Of a stretch of 64,000 nt of DNA, positions 25,852 to 35,082 are shown piece by piece; within the stretch, counting starts at the first letter, position 1, and each line of letters starts with the position of its first letter. The notes beneath the pieces are model-generated. The model was not told the origin of the DNA and did no database searches. It saw nothing but the letters and a program-made list of their open reading frames with translations. The DNA lies in the NCBI RefSeq assembly GCF_031583575.1, contig NZ_CP134146.1:3472001-3536000 (forward strand), written 5' to 3'. Origin of the DNA: Thalassotalea nanhaiensis. Its GTDB lineage: Bacteria > Pseudomonadota > Gammaproteobacteria > Enterobacterales > Alteromonadaceae. The position numbers and the translations under genes are program-made.

Positions 25852-26976
25852 TTAAAATGAGAATCTTGCGCCAACGGCCAATATATCGTCATCATTTTCT
25901 GAGCCGTCGAAGTTTGTTGACTCGTCTAGCTTATACTCTGAATGAACACGGAAGTGATCAGAGAAGTGGTATGCAACGCCAGCAACCATGTAAGCTTTTT
26001 CATAATCATCACCGTCATCAGACTTAACCGAGTTATAACCGCCTAACACTTCTAGATCATTTGCAAAACGATACGTTACCATAGCTTCAACACCAGTAGT
26101 CTCAGCAATCATATCACCTTCATCGTTAAACTCATGGTTTTCACCTTCAGTGGCCACCACTGCAGCATATAAGCCAGGCTGACCAAGCGTACCGTATGTA
26201 ACGCTAACAGCAGTTAATGTGTCATCTAACTCTTCTGAAATAGCAGAGTTTAAACCTGTCATTTCAACAGACGCTTCGTTATAACCAACACCAACACTTA
26301 AGTTAAATGGTAGTGCATACGTTAAAGCAACACCGTAAGAGTTGTCATAAATAAGCTCTAAATCATTATTAGGAATACCAGGTAATAACTCATCAAGAGC
26401 TACCACTTCTTCTGTGCCTTGCATTTGTACGCTAACGGCTAAATTACCAAAGCTGTTGTTGTATTGGATCGCTTGTTCTGCACGACCAGCACCAGTGTAA
26501 CCACCATCACCTAACGCGAACGAGCCAGCACCGTCGCCACCAAATACGTAGAAGTTATCCGTTACACCTGTTACGTTGTAGATTGAACCCCATTGCTTAC
26601 CCATGGTGATTGAACCCCACGTATCATGCGCCATACCCACAAAACCTAAACGGCTAGATAAAGTATCTGACGCTTCACCTTGTGCTAAGTTAGAGTCACC
26701 ATTTAATACTAAATCAGAGTTGTTGCTCACAAGACTTACAGCCCATTCAGCTTTAGCAAACGCAGACCAACCATTGTTTAGTTGATGAGTGAAAGTAAAG
26801 TTGATGCGAGAGTTACCATTGCTTACTTCGTCTGTGCCATCCGCCATTACATAGTTAGCGCCGAAGAACCCACCTAACTCGAGGCTATTTTTATCATCTT
26901 TGTATAGTTCCATAGCTGATATTGATGGTGAAGCTAGTGCAATAGCCGTTGAAGTTGCGATAAGTTTAAGTTTCAT
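25852..26976 (-). CDS. Outer-membrane porin, paralogue of the convergent porin
   Basis: This 374-aa protein has a signal peptide (ending SISAMELYKDD) and a beta-barrel with the same landmarks as its neighbour: SRLGFVGMAHDTWGSITMGKQWGSIYNVTGVTD, GYTGAGRAEQAIQYNNSFG, and a C-terminal strand ending in aromatic Phe (ARFSF), the sorting signal for the BAM machinery. Its loops are acidic. The two porins face each other and probably arose by duplication with inversion. AAGGGTT precedes the ATG. Confidence 0.88.
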   Translation of the reverse strand: MKLKLIATSTAIALASPSISAMELYKDDKNSLELGGFFGANYVMADGTDEVSNGNSRINFTFTHQLNNGWSAFAKAEWAVSLVSNNSDLVLNGDSNLAQGEASDTLSSRLGFVGMAHDTWGSITMGKQWGSIYNVTGVTDNFYVFGGDGAGSFALGDGGYTGAGRAEQAIQYNNSFGNLAVSVQMQGTEEVVALDELLPGIPNNDLELIYDNSYGVALTYALPFNLSVGVGYNEASVEMTGLNSAISEELDDTLTAVSVTYGTLGQPGLYAAVVATEGENHEFNDEGDMIAETTGVEAMVTYRFANDLEVLGGYNSVKSDDGDDYEKAYMVAGVAYHFSDHFRVHSEYKLDESTNFDGSENDDDILAVGARFSF

Positions 26977-27242
26977 ATTTAACCCTTAGTTGTATGTACT
27001 GACTCATTAAATTTCTTTATGAACAATAATTAATAATTTATTTGTGTTATTGATGTTTGAATTTATAACAGGGCAATTTGAGTAAAAATAGAGCGTTTTA
27101 CAACTTAATACACTCAAAAACACAATCATTGAAACTAACCGTAAAGTTGTTACAGATATTGCTAACAACTTGTTAAAACGAGGTTTTTTTCGATATATAT
27201 GATTAACAAAACTAAACAATTGAGAATCTTTAAGCTAAAATA

Positions 27243-28478
27243 ATGATCACTGAAGTATCTGCCAAGAGCTATCTGATGCAAATAACCGATCTTTCGCAAG
27301 AACAAAACATCACGCCTTTTTTCCGTTTAGGGTTTCGACCATTCTTTACGTTTGGAGCAGCATTTAGCATCGTTGCATTGTTGATTTGGTCATTAACTCT
27401 GTCAGGAAAAATTAACCTGAACTTATACGGTGGCGGTACGGTATGGCATGCTCATGAAATGATCTTTGGTTTTGTTTGCGCCATTATTGTTGGTTTTTTG
27501 CTGACGGCAGTGCAAACGTGGACAGGGCAACGAGCCATTAACGGCAAACCATTAATGATGCTTGTTCTTCTTTGGTTAGCCGGTAGATTTGTAATGGCTT
27601 TTCCAGATATTCTGGGTAACGCAACAAGCGCACTAATCGATATTGCATTTTTGCCATTTGCAGCTATATGCTTAGCATTACCTATCATTAAAAGTGGCAA
27701 TAAACGCAATTTATTTTTTGTCCCCCTTCTCTTAGTGTTTACCTTAACCAATGCATTAATGCACCTAGCGATTAACGGGACCAGTACTATAAATGTTACG
27801 TCTTCGACTTATATCGCAGTAATGTTAGTGACCTTGCTGATGTCGATAATGTCTGGCCGTGTCACTCCGATGTTTACCGCGAATGGCACACAAACCTCTA
27901 AAGTTTCGCCGTTAAAGTGGCTTGAATACACAACTAACGGCAGTTTAATGCTTATTGTGGCTTGTTACTTAGTTCATCCTTTTTTTGCAGTTTCAGATTT
28001 CATTTTAGCCGTTCTTTTTCTCATTTCAGGTATTACACAAATGTTCAGGTGGCTTCGTTGGAAGCCATGGATAACCTTATATGTACCTTTATTATGGTCT
28101 TTACACAGTGCATTATTTTTTATTTGGATCGGACTGTTAGCGTTATCATTAGGTCATTTTGTTGAAGCTTTGCCATTAAATCACATTTGGCATTTACTCA
28201 CCGTTGGAGGTATGGGAGGATTGATTTTAGCGATGATATCCAGAGTTAGTCTCGGCCATACCGGACAAAAATTACAGCCTGCTAAAATTATGAGTTTCGC
28301 TTTTGTACTCATTTTCTTTTCGGCAGTACTAAGAGTGTTAGGCCCATGGCTTATGCCTGAACACTATAGTTTTTTCATAAACTTCAGTGTGATTTGTTGG
28401 CTAGGCGCTTACGGGATTTTTACCATTATATACGGTCCCATGTTGTTAAAGCCGCGCCAAGATGGTCATCCTGGTTAA
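27243..28478 (+). CDS. nnrS: NnrS family haem-copper membrane protein
   Basis: This 411-aa protein has about 12 membrane helices. The NnrS pattern is visible: FFRLGFRPFFTFGA near the N-terminus, VWHAHEMIFGFV (histidines for haem/copper), LAGRFVMAFP, MSGRVTPMFTANG, and HIWHLLTVGGMGGLILAMISRVSLGHTG. NnrS proteins are linked to nitric-oxide defence and denitrification in other bacteria. No other denitrification gene is in the window, so a protective role against NO is more likely. The 35-base gap to the next gene suggests co-transcription. Confidence 0.9.
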   Translation: MITEVSAKSYLMQITDLSQEQNITPFFRLGFRPFFTFGAAFSIVALLIWSLTLSGKINLNLYGGGTVWHAHEMIFGFVCAIIVGFLLTAVQTWTGQRAINGKPLMMLVLLWLAGRFVMAFPDILGNATSALIDIAFLPFAAICLALPIIKSGNKRNLFFVPLLLVFTLTNALMHLAINGTSTINVTSSTYIAVMLVTLLMSIMSGRVTPMFTANGTQTSKVSPLKWLEYTTNGSLMLIVACYLVHPFFAVSDFILAVLFLISGITQMFRWLRWKPWITLYVPLLWSLHSALFFIWIGLLALSLGHFVEALPLNHIWHLLTVGGMGGLILAMISRVSLGHTGQKLQPAKIMSFAFVLIFFSAVLRVLGPWLMPEHYSFFINFSVICWLGAYGIFTIIYGPMLLKPRQDGHPG

Positions 28479-28513
28479 TTAATGAAAATAAAAAGTTAGG
28501 AAGTTAAAATAAT

Positions 28514-29467
28514 ATGCGCGCAGTATTTTTGGATAGAAGTAGCATCAGTGAAGATATCGACTTATCACCAATAGAGTCACAAGTAGCCAACATCAGTTAC
28601 TTTGAGCATACTCGAGCAGAAAAAGTCGTATTTAGAGCCAAATTTGCAGAAATTATTTTGACCAACAAAGTAGTAATAAATGCAGAGACAATTGCGCAAC
28701 TACCAAAATTAAAACTCATTTGCATTTGTGCAACAGGCACGAACAATGTGGATTTAGCTGCAGCAAAGGCAGCAAATATTGCGGTTTGCAATGTCAGTGG
28801 TTATTCTACGTCTGCAGTTTCTCAATATGTATTTGCTATGCTATTGGAGCACTTTCAAAAAACGGCCCATTATATTGAAAATACTCGACAGGGTAACTGG
28901 CAACAGAGCCAGGTATTTTGCCATTTTGGCTTGCCAATCAGCGAACTTGCGCATAAAAACATTGCCATCATTGGCAATGGCACCATAGGACGTGCCGTAG
29001 CCTCAATAGCCCAAGCATTTTCAATGAATGTTTTGCTTGCTGAGCGTCAAGGTTGTACAACGATCAGATCTGACCGGGTGAGTTTCGAACATGCCATACA
29101 ACAAGCAGATATTATAAGTTTACATGCGCCGTTAACAGCTGAAACTCAAGGCTTAATTAATAATCAAACCATTGCTCAAATGAAAAAAGGTGTCGTTATT
29201 ATTAATACCGCAAGGGGCGGATTAATTAATAGTGATGATTTATTGCAAGGGTTGAAGTCAAAGAAAGTTGGAGCGGCAATTCTAGATGTATTAGAGCAAG
29301 AGCCACCACCGGCAGATCATCCATTACTTAACGTCAAGCTAGACAACTTATTGATCACAGCGCATATCGCATGGGGTAGTTTAGAGTCACAACAACGGTT
29401 AATTAACAGCCTTGCTAAAAACATTGAGAGCTTCCAGCAAGGAATTAACTTAAATCGCGTTGTATAA
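28514..29467 (+). CDS. D-2-hydroxyacid dehydrogenase (glycerate dehydrogenase-like)
   Basis: This 317-aa protein has the 2-hydroxyacid dehydrogenase layout: a split catalytic domain around an NAD-binding Rossmann fold with IAIIGNGTIGRAVASIAQAF (about residues 153-172). Catalytic Arg lies in NTARGG, Glu in DVLEQEPP and His in ITAHIAW. It reduces a 2-keto acid such as hydroxypyruvate or glyoxylate with NAD(P)H. AGGAAG lies upstream of the ATG. It follows nnrS closely, though no functional link is known to me. Confidence 0.88.
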   Translation: MRAVFLDRSSISEDIDLSPIESQVANISYFEHTRAEKVVFRAKFAEIILTNKVVINAETIAQLPKLKLICICATGTNNVDLAAAKAANIAVCNVSGYSTSAVSQYVFAMLLEHFQKTAHYIENTRQGNWQQSQVFCHFGLPISELAHKNIAIIGNGTIGRAVASIAQAFSMNVLLAERQGCTTIRSDRVSFEHAIQQADIISLHAPLTAETQGLINNQTIAQMKKGVVIINTARGGLINSDDLLQGLKSKKVGAAILDVLEQEPPPADHPLLNVKLDNLLITAHIAWGSLESQQRLINSLAKNIESFQQGINLNRVV

Positions 29468-29489
29468 TTTTATAGAACAGGCGAAACAA

Positions 29490-29711
29490 TCAGGCCGCCT
29501 TCTCTAAAGGCAAGATTCTTTCGCCCACTTTATTCAAAACCTTCACATCACCTTCGCACACGGCAACAATCGATTTGTCATGTTTAAATGACGTTGGAAT
29601 TATCACTCTGCCATTTGGGTTGTAATTGAACGTTCCAACTCGGTGTTTAAGTTCCAGTGAAATATCATCATAAAAAAATATGGTAACGGTTTTACTAATT
29701 TGTGTATTCAT
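29490..29711 (-). CDS. TIGR02922-like small protein (paralogue 1)
   Basis: This 73-aa protein resembles the TIGR02922/DUF2375 family of short Alteromonadales proteins. Its core VTIFFYDDISLELKHRVGTF, NGRVIIPTSFKHDKSIVAVCEGD is shared with the adjacent upstream gene. There is no signal peptide or membrane segment. AAAGAGG precedes the ATG by about ten bases. Function is unknown. The tandem paralogue arrangement suggests local duplication. Confidence 0.7.
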   Translation of the reverse strand: MNTQISKTVTIFFYDDISLELKHRVGTFNYNPNGRVIIPTSFKHDKSIVAVCEGDVKVLNKVGERILPLEKAA

Positions 29712-29728
29712 ATTGGTTATCTACCTCT

Positions 29729-29926
29729 TTAGCTTGAATATTCAAGTTCTAAAGGGATATTTTCACCTTCACAAACAGCAACAATAGACTTGTCTATTTT
29801 GAATGATTTAGGGATAACGACCCGACCTTGTTCCTGTACGGGAAATTCGCCAACATGATGTTTAAGTTGCAGTGTATTTACATCATAATAAATCACTGTG
29901 ACAAACTTTTTGATGAGATTTTGCAT
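29729..29926 (-). CDS. TIGR02922-like small protein (paralogue 2)
   Basis: I choose the ATG at 29926 (65 aa, MQNLIKKFVTVIYYD) because it aligns with the start of the paralogue at 29490-29711. The frame is open to 29980. The core VTVIYYDVNTLQLKHHVGEF, QGRVVIPKSFKIDKSIVAVCEGE is nearly identical in pattern to its neighbour. The two genes are 17 bases apart and probably co-transcribed. Function is unknown. Confidence 0.68.
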   Translation of the reverse strand: MQNLIKKFVTVIYYDVNTLQLKHHVGEFPVQEQGRVVIPKSFKIDKSIVAVCEGENIPLELEYSS

Positions 29927-30101
29927 TAATTTCGAACTCTTTGTTATTATTTTTTTGAGTTCCATTCGGTTATTTACCAATAGAAAAACTCTACTGATAA
30001 TTAGAATCCTTCCAAATGCTTCATTTAAGTTAACAAAGTTAACTCACAGGTCAAGCATTTATTTTGCACAAGTGTTCAGATCATACCAGTAGAAATTTAC
30101 A

Positions 30102-31442
30102 TTAAAAATAAGCATCCTTAATCTTACCGTAATGAAAATAGCCCCACTGCCCTACGCGTCTTAATGCCGGCATAGGAAACTTAGGCAACTGTTTGTTATA
30201 CAATGGAAGGTTTGGTAGGTCTTTACCTGAAACTTTATCTGCTAGGCGCTTTCCTGCTTGTACAGCAAAAGACACACCGTTGCCGCAATACCCCATAGCA
30301 TAAAAGACATTGTCGTTGTCTGCTGCTTGGTTTATATGAGGGATGTCATCAAGAGACATACATATCCAGCCAGACCATGCATATTGATACTTAATGTTTT
30401 GCAACGGCGGGAAGCTTTGTTTAAGCACGTTTAAAAGTCGGTTAGCATAATACGGATCGTCTGCAGACTTACCCGTTATGGCGCCGCGACCGCCAAACAA
30501 AATCCGGTTATCAGGAAGTTTACGGTAGTAATATTTTAATGCCCTGGTGTCCATGACTACGTTTGATGTTAAAAAATTACACGCTTGTAATTGTTCCTCG
30601 GTGAGTGGTTCAGAAACAATAATTTGTGATAATACCGGTAACGTTTTATTGGCGACAGATAGATGAAAGTTTTTCGGTGTATAGCCATTTGTTGCCAGTA
30701 CAACTTTTTGCGCTGTAACAGTTGCATTCGGTGTGGTTATTACTTGCTTGCCATTGTTTTCTGATAACTCTATAACAGGTGAGCCGGTATGTATTTTAAC
30801 CCCTGACTCTCGTGCTAATCGTTGATATCCCCAAGCTAATTTTAACGGGTTAATACCAAAACCATCATCAAACCTGATCGCACCATGGGCGTTTTGATCA
30901 GCCATATAACTTTGATGTAGCTCTTCTCTTGATAATATATCGACATCATAAGAAAAGGTATTTTGTAATAGTTTGGCTTGCTTAACCAAACCAGCAAACA
31001 TTGATGGCTTATGCGCAACTCGAATATAACCGTTCGTTTGTTGCTGACAATCGATTCCTTCAGCAATTAATGAGTTAACGGTATCAACACCTTGGCAGAC
31101 TTCAGAGTATATGCCTCGCATTACTTCTTCGCCCCAGCTTTGGGTCATTGCCGACCAAGGTTTACGACCCGTAGACTTTAAGATAAAGCCAGCGTTGCGA
31201 CCACTACAGCCCCAAGCCGTTTTATTTGCCTCCAGCACGACGGCTTTAATGTTATGTTCACGAGCTAAGTGCAACGCACATGACAAGCCGGTATAACCAC
31301 TGCCAATAATAACTACATCAGCATCAATATCTGAAGTCAGTTGTCCATCATCCTGCGGCGCCTCACCACTTATGCCAGCCCAATAGCTTTCTGGATAATC
31401 AAGGTTAGTACCCGGTGATGAATCGTGAAGAGGATCGTACAT
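30102..31442 (-). CDS. FAD-dependent amine/amino-acid oxidase (PuuB-like)
   Basis: This 446-aa protein is a DAO-fold flavoprotein: FAD-binding DADVVIIGSGYTGLSCALHLAR (about residues 40-61), a second ADP-contact segment ending AVVLEANKTAWGCSGRNAGFI, and a C-terminal FYAMGYCGNGVSFAVQAGKRLAD. The N-terminal SYWAGISG stretch is typical of gamma-glutamylputrescine oxidase PuuB relatives. It probably oxidises an amine with release of H2O2. The rest of a putrescine pathway is not in the window, so the substrate stays open. It is encoded alone. Confidence 0.85.
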   Translation of the reverse strand: MYDPLHDSSPGTNLDYPESYWAGISGEAPQDDGQLTSDIDADVVIIGSGYTGLSCALHLAREHNIKAVVLEANKTAWGCSGRNAGFILKSTGRKPWSAMTQSWGEEVMRGIYSEVCQGVDTVNSLIAEGIDCQQQTNGYIRVAHKPSMFAGLVKQAKLLQNTFSYDVDILSREELHQSYMADQNAHGAIRFDDGFGINPLKLAWGYQRLARESGVKIHTGSPVIELSENNGKQVITTPNATVTAQKVVLATNGYTPKNFHLSVANKTLPVLSQIIVSEPLTEEQLQACNFLTSNVVMDTRALKYYYRKLPDNRILFGGRGAITGKSADDPYYANRLLNVLKQSFPPLQNIKYQYAWSGWICMSLDDIPHINQAADNDNVFYAMGYCGNGVSFAVQAGKRLADKVSGKDLPNLPLYNKQLPKFPMPALRRVGQWGYFHYGKIKDAYF

Positions 31443-31545
31443 GTGAATTTCCGAATAGGTTCTAACAATTTAAGTATGTCAGGTGCGTTAATTTAAGTTA
31501 ATATAATGTCATATTTTCCTGTAATAAATAAGATTTAATTCATTT

Positions 31546-32121
31546 ATGCACGAGTCTCAAAAAATTTCTTATCGGCCGATGCTTGAAACCGACTTTAATG
31601 ATGTTATTTCATTAGGTAATTATGTTCATGGTGATGGCTACATGACCGATGAAAAAATTACTGTATGGTTTAATAAAGGCTTAAAAAGTCAGTTAAATTC
31701 TAATTTTGTCGCCTATGATGGCAATAAGATTGTTGGTTTTAGAATTAGTTACAGCCCAAATAATTGGCAACCTGACCAATGGTACTCACCAGAGCTTTGG
31801 AAAACTGAATTGACCAACACAGCTTATTTCAAATGCAATACGGTAGATGAAAACTACCGAGGTTTTGGTATCGGTTCAAAATTATTGAAACTGTCTACAC
31901 AGGTGTTAAAGCAACAAGGGGCTAAAGCTGGTGTAAGTCACCTTTGGCGTCAAAGCCCAGGTAATAGTGCAGTAAAATACTTCACAAAATGCGGTGGTGT
32001 TTTGGTTAAAGACCACCCGGATAAATGGTATCAAGACAGTGTTGAAGGGTATGAGTGCACGATTTGTAAAAATGACTGCCACTGCGTGGCTGCCGAGATG
32101 ATCATTTACTTCGACGAATAA
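31546..32121 (+). CDS. GNAT family N-acetyltransferase
   Basis: This 191-aa protein has an N-terminal YRPMLETDFNDVISL and the acetyl-CoA motif VDENYRGFGIGSKLLKLSTQ (about residues 98-117, RGxGIG type). The C-terminal part is unusual in having several cysteines (CTICKNDCHC, about 170-180), which could bind metal. The substrate is unknown. It is divergent from the FAD oxidase with about 100 bases between. Confidence 0.85.
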   Translation: MHESQKISYRPMLETDFNDVISLGNYVHGDGYMTDEKITVWFNKGLKSQLNSNFVAYDGNKIVGFRISYSPNNWQPDQWYSPELWKTELTNTAYFKCNTVDENYRGFGIGSKLLKLSTQVLKQQGAKAGVSHLWRQSPGNSAVKYFTKCGGVLVKDHPDKWYQDSVEGYECTICKNDCHCVAAEMIIYFDE

Positions 32122-32192
32122 CCCTCATTAATGGATGCAGAGAATCGGAGAGCCCCGCTCTTCGTTTCTCGTTTCTCGTTTGTATTAAGGAC

Positions 32193-32924
32193 TTACTTCC
32201 TAAACAATAAAACGAACCTATCTGTTTTACGATACACTTTTGGATCAAAGGGGCTTAACTCGTAATTGTCTTGCGGGTTTGCCAAAATGTCGGATTGTTT
32301 AACAAAATGAAAGCCATAATCTTTAAGTTCTTTAACCACATACTCAGGTGCTATTCGATGCTTTTCTTGGCTATATTCTGTACCTGTTCCAATCGGCGCA
32401 CTATGATCAATGACCAGCAATGTCCCGCCAGGCTTTAATGCTTTATAGAGCTGTTTCAACAAGCTATCTTGGTCAATATCCCAGCCTTCGGTGACATGGT
32501 GTAGATCATGATAACCCAAAACAAAATAAATACTGTCTAAGACATTATCTTGCAACATCAAGTCATCTGCTTCATGAGCATATTGAACAACGTTAGTAAG
32601 GTTGCCATCGCCCATACGCTTTTGTAATTCTTGGCCAACATAGGACAAATAAGCCTTATTGTTATGCAAAAATACTTTACCCTGCGGTCCAACAACGTGC
32701 GAAAGAATTTCAGAGTAATAACCCGCGCCGGCAAATAAATCTAATACATGCATTTCAGGCTCTATACCTGAAAATTTTATGATATCGATTGGTTTACTGG
32801 TTTTATCACGTATTTTATCTTGTTCACTACGATGTGGTTCGGTAGGTAATGTGCTGGGATTGGCGTAACTTAAAGCGCTGAAGCTCAGCAGTAAAATGAA
32901 AGGTAACTTAAGTAGGTTGATCAT
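32193..32924 (-). CDS. Exported SAM-dependent methyltransferase-like protein (COG4798 type)
   Basis: The ATG at 32924 gives 243 aa starting with a signal peptide (about residues 1-21, ending SALSYANPS). The frame is open 39 bases further upstream. The mature part is a class I methyltransferase: motif I VLDLFAGAGYYSEIL, an acidic strand end at KVFLHNN, a motif around YFVLGYHDLHH, and LKPGGTLLVIDHSAP. Methyltransferases that appear to be exported belong to COG4798, predicted methyltransferases of unknown substrate. How S-adenosylmethionine would be available outside the cytoplasm is unclear. Confidence 0.78.
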   Translation of the reverse strand: MINLLKLPFILLLSFSALSYANPSTLPTEPHRSEQDKIRDKTSKPIDIIKFSGIEPEMHVLDLFAGAGYYSEILSHVVGPQGKVFLHNNKAYLSYVGQELQKRMGDGNLTNVVQYAHEADDLMLQDNVLDSIYFVLGYHDLHHVTEGWDIDQDSLLKQLYKALKPGGTLLVIDHSAPIGTGTEYSQEKHRIAPEYVVKELKDYGFHFVKQSDILANPQDNYELSPFDPKVYRKTDRFVLLFRK

Positions 32925-33012
32925 AATTATTCTTAGTATGAATTGGCTCTTTAAACTTAGCACAATTAAAAATTATAACTCTTAGTGTTTTGTAACAAAG
33001 ATTAAAAAGCAT

Positions 33013-33705
33013 TTAAATAAGCGATATTTGCCCTTCACTTTCCAAATTATTTAACTGCCAATTAATTGCAGTCTGCTTATTGTTAATTAAATAATCATTG
33101 GCTTTAGAAAAGTGCTTACAACCCAAAAAGCCCCGATAAGCAGACAGTGGTGATGGGTGAACAGTACTTAGTACACAATGTTTTTCGGTATCGATAAATT
33201 TACCTTTCTTTTGAGCATGACTGCCCCAAAGCATAAAAACCACACCGTTGGATTGTTCATTGAGTAATTCTATGACTTTGTCTGTATAGGTTTCCCAGCC
33301 TAACTTAGCATGTGAGTGAGCATTTGCTTTTCTCACCGTTAATACGGTATTTAATAACAATACCCCTTGCTTGGCCCAGGATGATAAACAGCCATGATTT
33401 GGCGTCTTAAAACCCTCGATATCTGTGTTTAATTCTTTATACATATTAGCCAGTGATGGCGGAACTTTAACTCCAGGTTTAACTGAAAAGGATAAACCGT
33501 GAGCTTGGCCATCACCATGATATGGATCTTGACCTAATATAACGACTTTAACTTGTTCGAACGGTGTAAGAGAAAATGCAGTAAAAATTTCATCATCACT
33601 TGGGAAAATAGTTATACCTTGCGCTCTTTCATCGGCAATGTTTTTTAACATCGCTTGAAAGTAATCTTGCTGTTGCTCTGCTTTTAACAGGTTGTTCCAG
33701 TTCAT
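33013..33705 (-). CDS. ung: Uracil-DNA glycosylase
   Basis: This 230-aa protein is a family 1 UDG. It removes uracil from DNA in base-excision repair. The water-activating motif GQDPYHG has catalytic Asp60, and the DNA-intercalation loop [10 protein letters not shown] begins at His183. The Pro-rich [11 protein letters not shown] and LLLNTVLTV segments are also in place. Length is standard. AAGGAAAC precedes the ATG. It lies downstream of thrC but is separated from it by a hairpin, so it may have its own promoter. Confidence 0.96.
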   Translation of the reverse strand: MNWNNLLKAEQQQDYFQAMLKNIADERAQGITIFPSDDEIFTAFSLTPFEQVKVVILGQDPYHGDGQAHGLSFSVKPGVKVPPSLANMYKELNTDIEGFKTPNHGCLSSWAKQGVLLLNTVLTVRKANAHSHAKLGWETYTDKVIELLNEQSNGVVFMLWGSHAQKKGKFIDTEKHCVLSTVHPSPLSAYRGFLGCKHFSKANDYLINNKQTAINWQLNNLESEGQISLI

Positions 33706-33728
33706 GGTTTCCTTATTTAAATATTAAA

Positions 33729-33748
33729 ATCCCGACTAAAGTCGGGAT
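33729..33748 (-). terminator. Hairpin after thrC
   Basis: Stem ATCCCGAC / GTCGGGAT (33729-33736 and 33741-33748) with loop TAAA is followed on the minus strand by TTTAATATT. It probably terminates the thr operon, with some read-through into ung possible. Confidence 0.72.
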
Positions 33749-33765
33749 ATTATAACCAGTTTTGG

Positions 33766-35061
33766 TTATGACGCATGTGCCATTAAGAAAGTATGCAGCT
33801 CAGTAAAATCAGCATTCATTTCAGAAGAAAGAATACTTTCCCCCGAGCAATCTGCCAACTCTTTAGGTAAACCTAAAGGGCGGCCTAACGTACTTTCTAC
33901 TGTTTCTTTAAACTTAGCAGGATGAGCCGTGCCTAAAAATACTCCAAACTCATTGTCATTGAGATCATATTTGAGTGCTTTATAAGCGACACTTGCATGA
34001 GGTTCACTAATGTAGCCTAAACCATTTAAATTATGCATGGCAATTTGCGTTTGCTCTTCATCGATTGCCACTGAACTTAAGCAACTTTCTGGTAATATAC
34101 CTGACTTAAGCATGTGCTCAACTCTTGGCCAGTTATTCGGTTTAGAAACGTCCATTGCATTTGACATAGTGGCAACAGTTTCGTTTGGCGACCACTCACC
34201 AGTTTTTAAATATCTAGGTACCGTATCGTTAGCATTTGTTGCGGCAATGAAGCGTTTAATAGGTAACCCCATCGCCTTGGCAAGCATACCCGCAGTAAGG
34301 TTACCGAAATTACCGCTAGGAATAGAGAATACTAAATCATCTATCTTTCCTCGTTGACGAAACAGTTGCGCCGCGGCCTCAAAATAATAACTAATTTGCG
34401 CCAGCAAGCGACTGATATTAATCGAATTAGCAGAATTCAATCCAATTGCTTGAGCAAGTTCTAAATCATCGAAAGAGCGCTTAACCAGTTCCTGACAATC
34501 GTCAAAGCTGCCATCAACTGCAATAGTAGAAATATTACCACCTAAAGTAGTAAACATTTTTTCTTGTAATAAACTGATTTTGCCCTTCGGATACAAGATC
34601 ACAACCTTGATGTTTTCAAGCCCATAAAATGCATGTGCTACAGCTGCGCCAGTATCACCTGATGTTGCAGTCAAAATGGTTATTTTGTCATCATTGTCTT
34701 GAGTAAATGATTGCAAACATTGCGCCATAAAACGGCCACCAAAATCTTTAAATGCCAACGTTGGACCATGGAACAATTCGAGTATGGAATTATTTTCATC
34801 AATCGGTTGTACTAAAGCAGGAAAATTGAACGCGCGAGTAATAATGTCAGTAAATTGCTCTTCGGTTAAATCGTCGGCAACAAACGGATAAAGAATTTTA
34901 ACGCTTCGCTCAACTAACGGCATAGACAGTAAACTTTCAATATCATCGTATTTCGGTAATTCTTTCGGGAAGAACAAACCTTGATTTTTTCCTAACCCTT
35001 GACGTACAGCTTGTGAAAAACTCACTTCTTGCTCTGGGTGTTTTAAATTATAAAATTTCAT
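33766..35061 (-). CDS. thrC: Threonine synthase
   Basis: From the ATG at 35061 (preceded in frame by TTG) the protein has 431 aa. It converts O-phosphohomoserine to threonine using PLP. Family features: the N-terminal MKFYNLKHPEQEVSF, PLP-lysine Lys105 in TLAFKDFGGRF, the phosphate-binding TSGDTGAAVAHAF and SGNFGNLTAG. It is the last gene of thrABC, 21 bases after thrB. Expression should be controlled by the attenuator before thrA. Confidence 0.96.
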   Translation of the reverse strand: MKFYNLKHPEQEVSFSQAVRQGLGKNQGLFFPKELPKYDDIESLLSMPLVERSVKILYPFVADDLTEEQFTDIITRAFNFPALVQPIDENNSILELFHGPTLAFKDFGGRFMAQCLQSFTQDNDDKITILTATSGDTGAAVAHAFYGLENIKVVILYPKGKISLLQEKMFTTLGGNISTIAVDGSFDDCQELVKRSFDDLELAQAIGLNSANSINISRLLAQISYYFEAAAQLFRQRGKIDDLVFSIPSGNFGNLTAGMLAKAMGLPIKRFIAATNANDTVPRYLKTGEWSPNETVATMSNAMDVSKPNNWPRVEHMLKSGILPESCLSSVAIDEEQTQIAMHNLNGLGYISEPHASVAYKALKYDLNDNEFGVFLGTAHPAKFKETVESTLGRPLGLPKELADCSGESILSSEMNADFTELHTFLMAHAS

Positions 35062-35082
35062 CAATAATCCTCTAATACCAAC

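Noticed and set aside
27200-27242. FNR or NsrR site upstream of nnrS
   Set aside because: The best string (TTGAGAATCTTTAAG) misses key bases of the FNR palindrome. No convincing site seen.
32158-32182. CGTTTCT-type short tandem repeat
   Set aside because: Only about three imperfect copies of a 7-base unit, too short to be a CRISPR or meaningful satellite.
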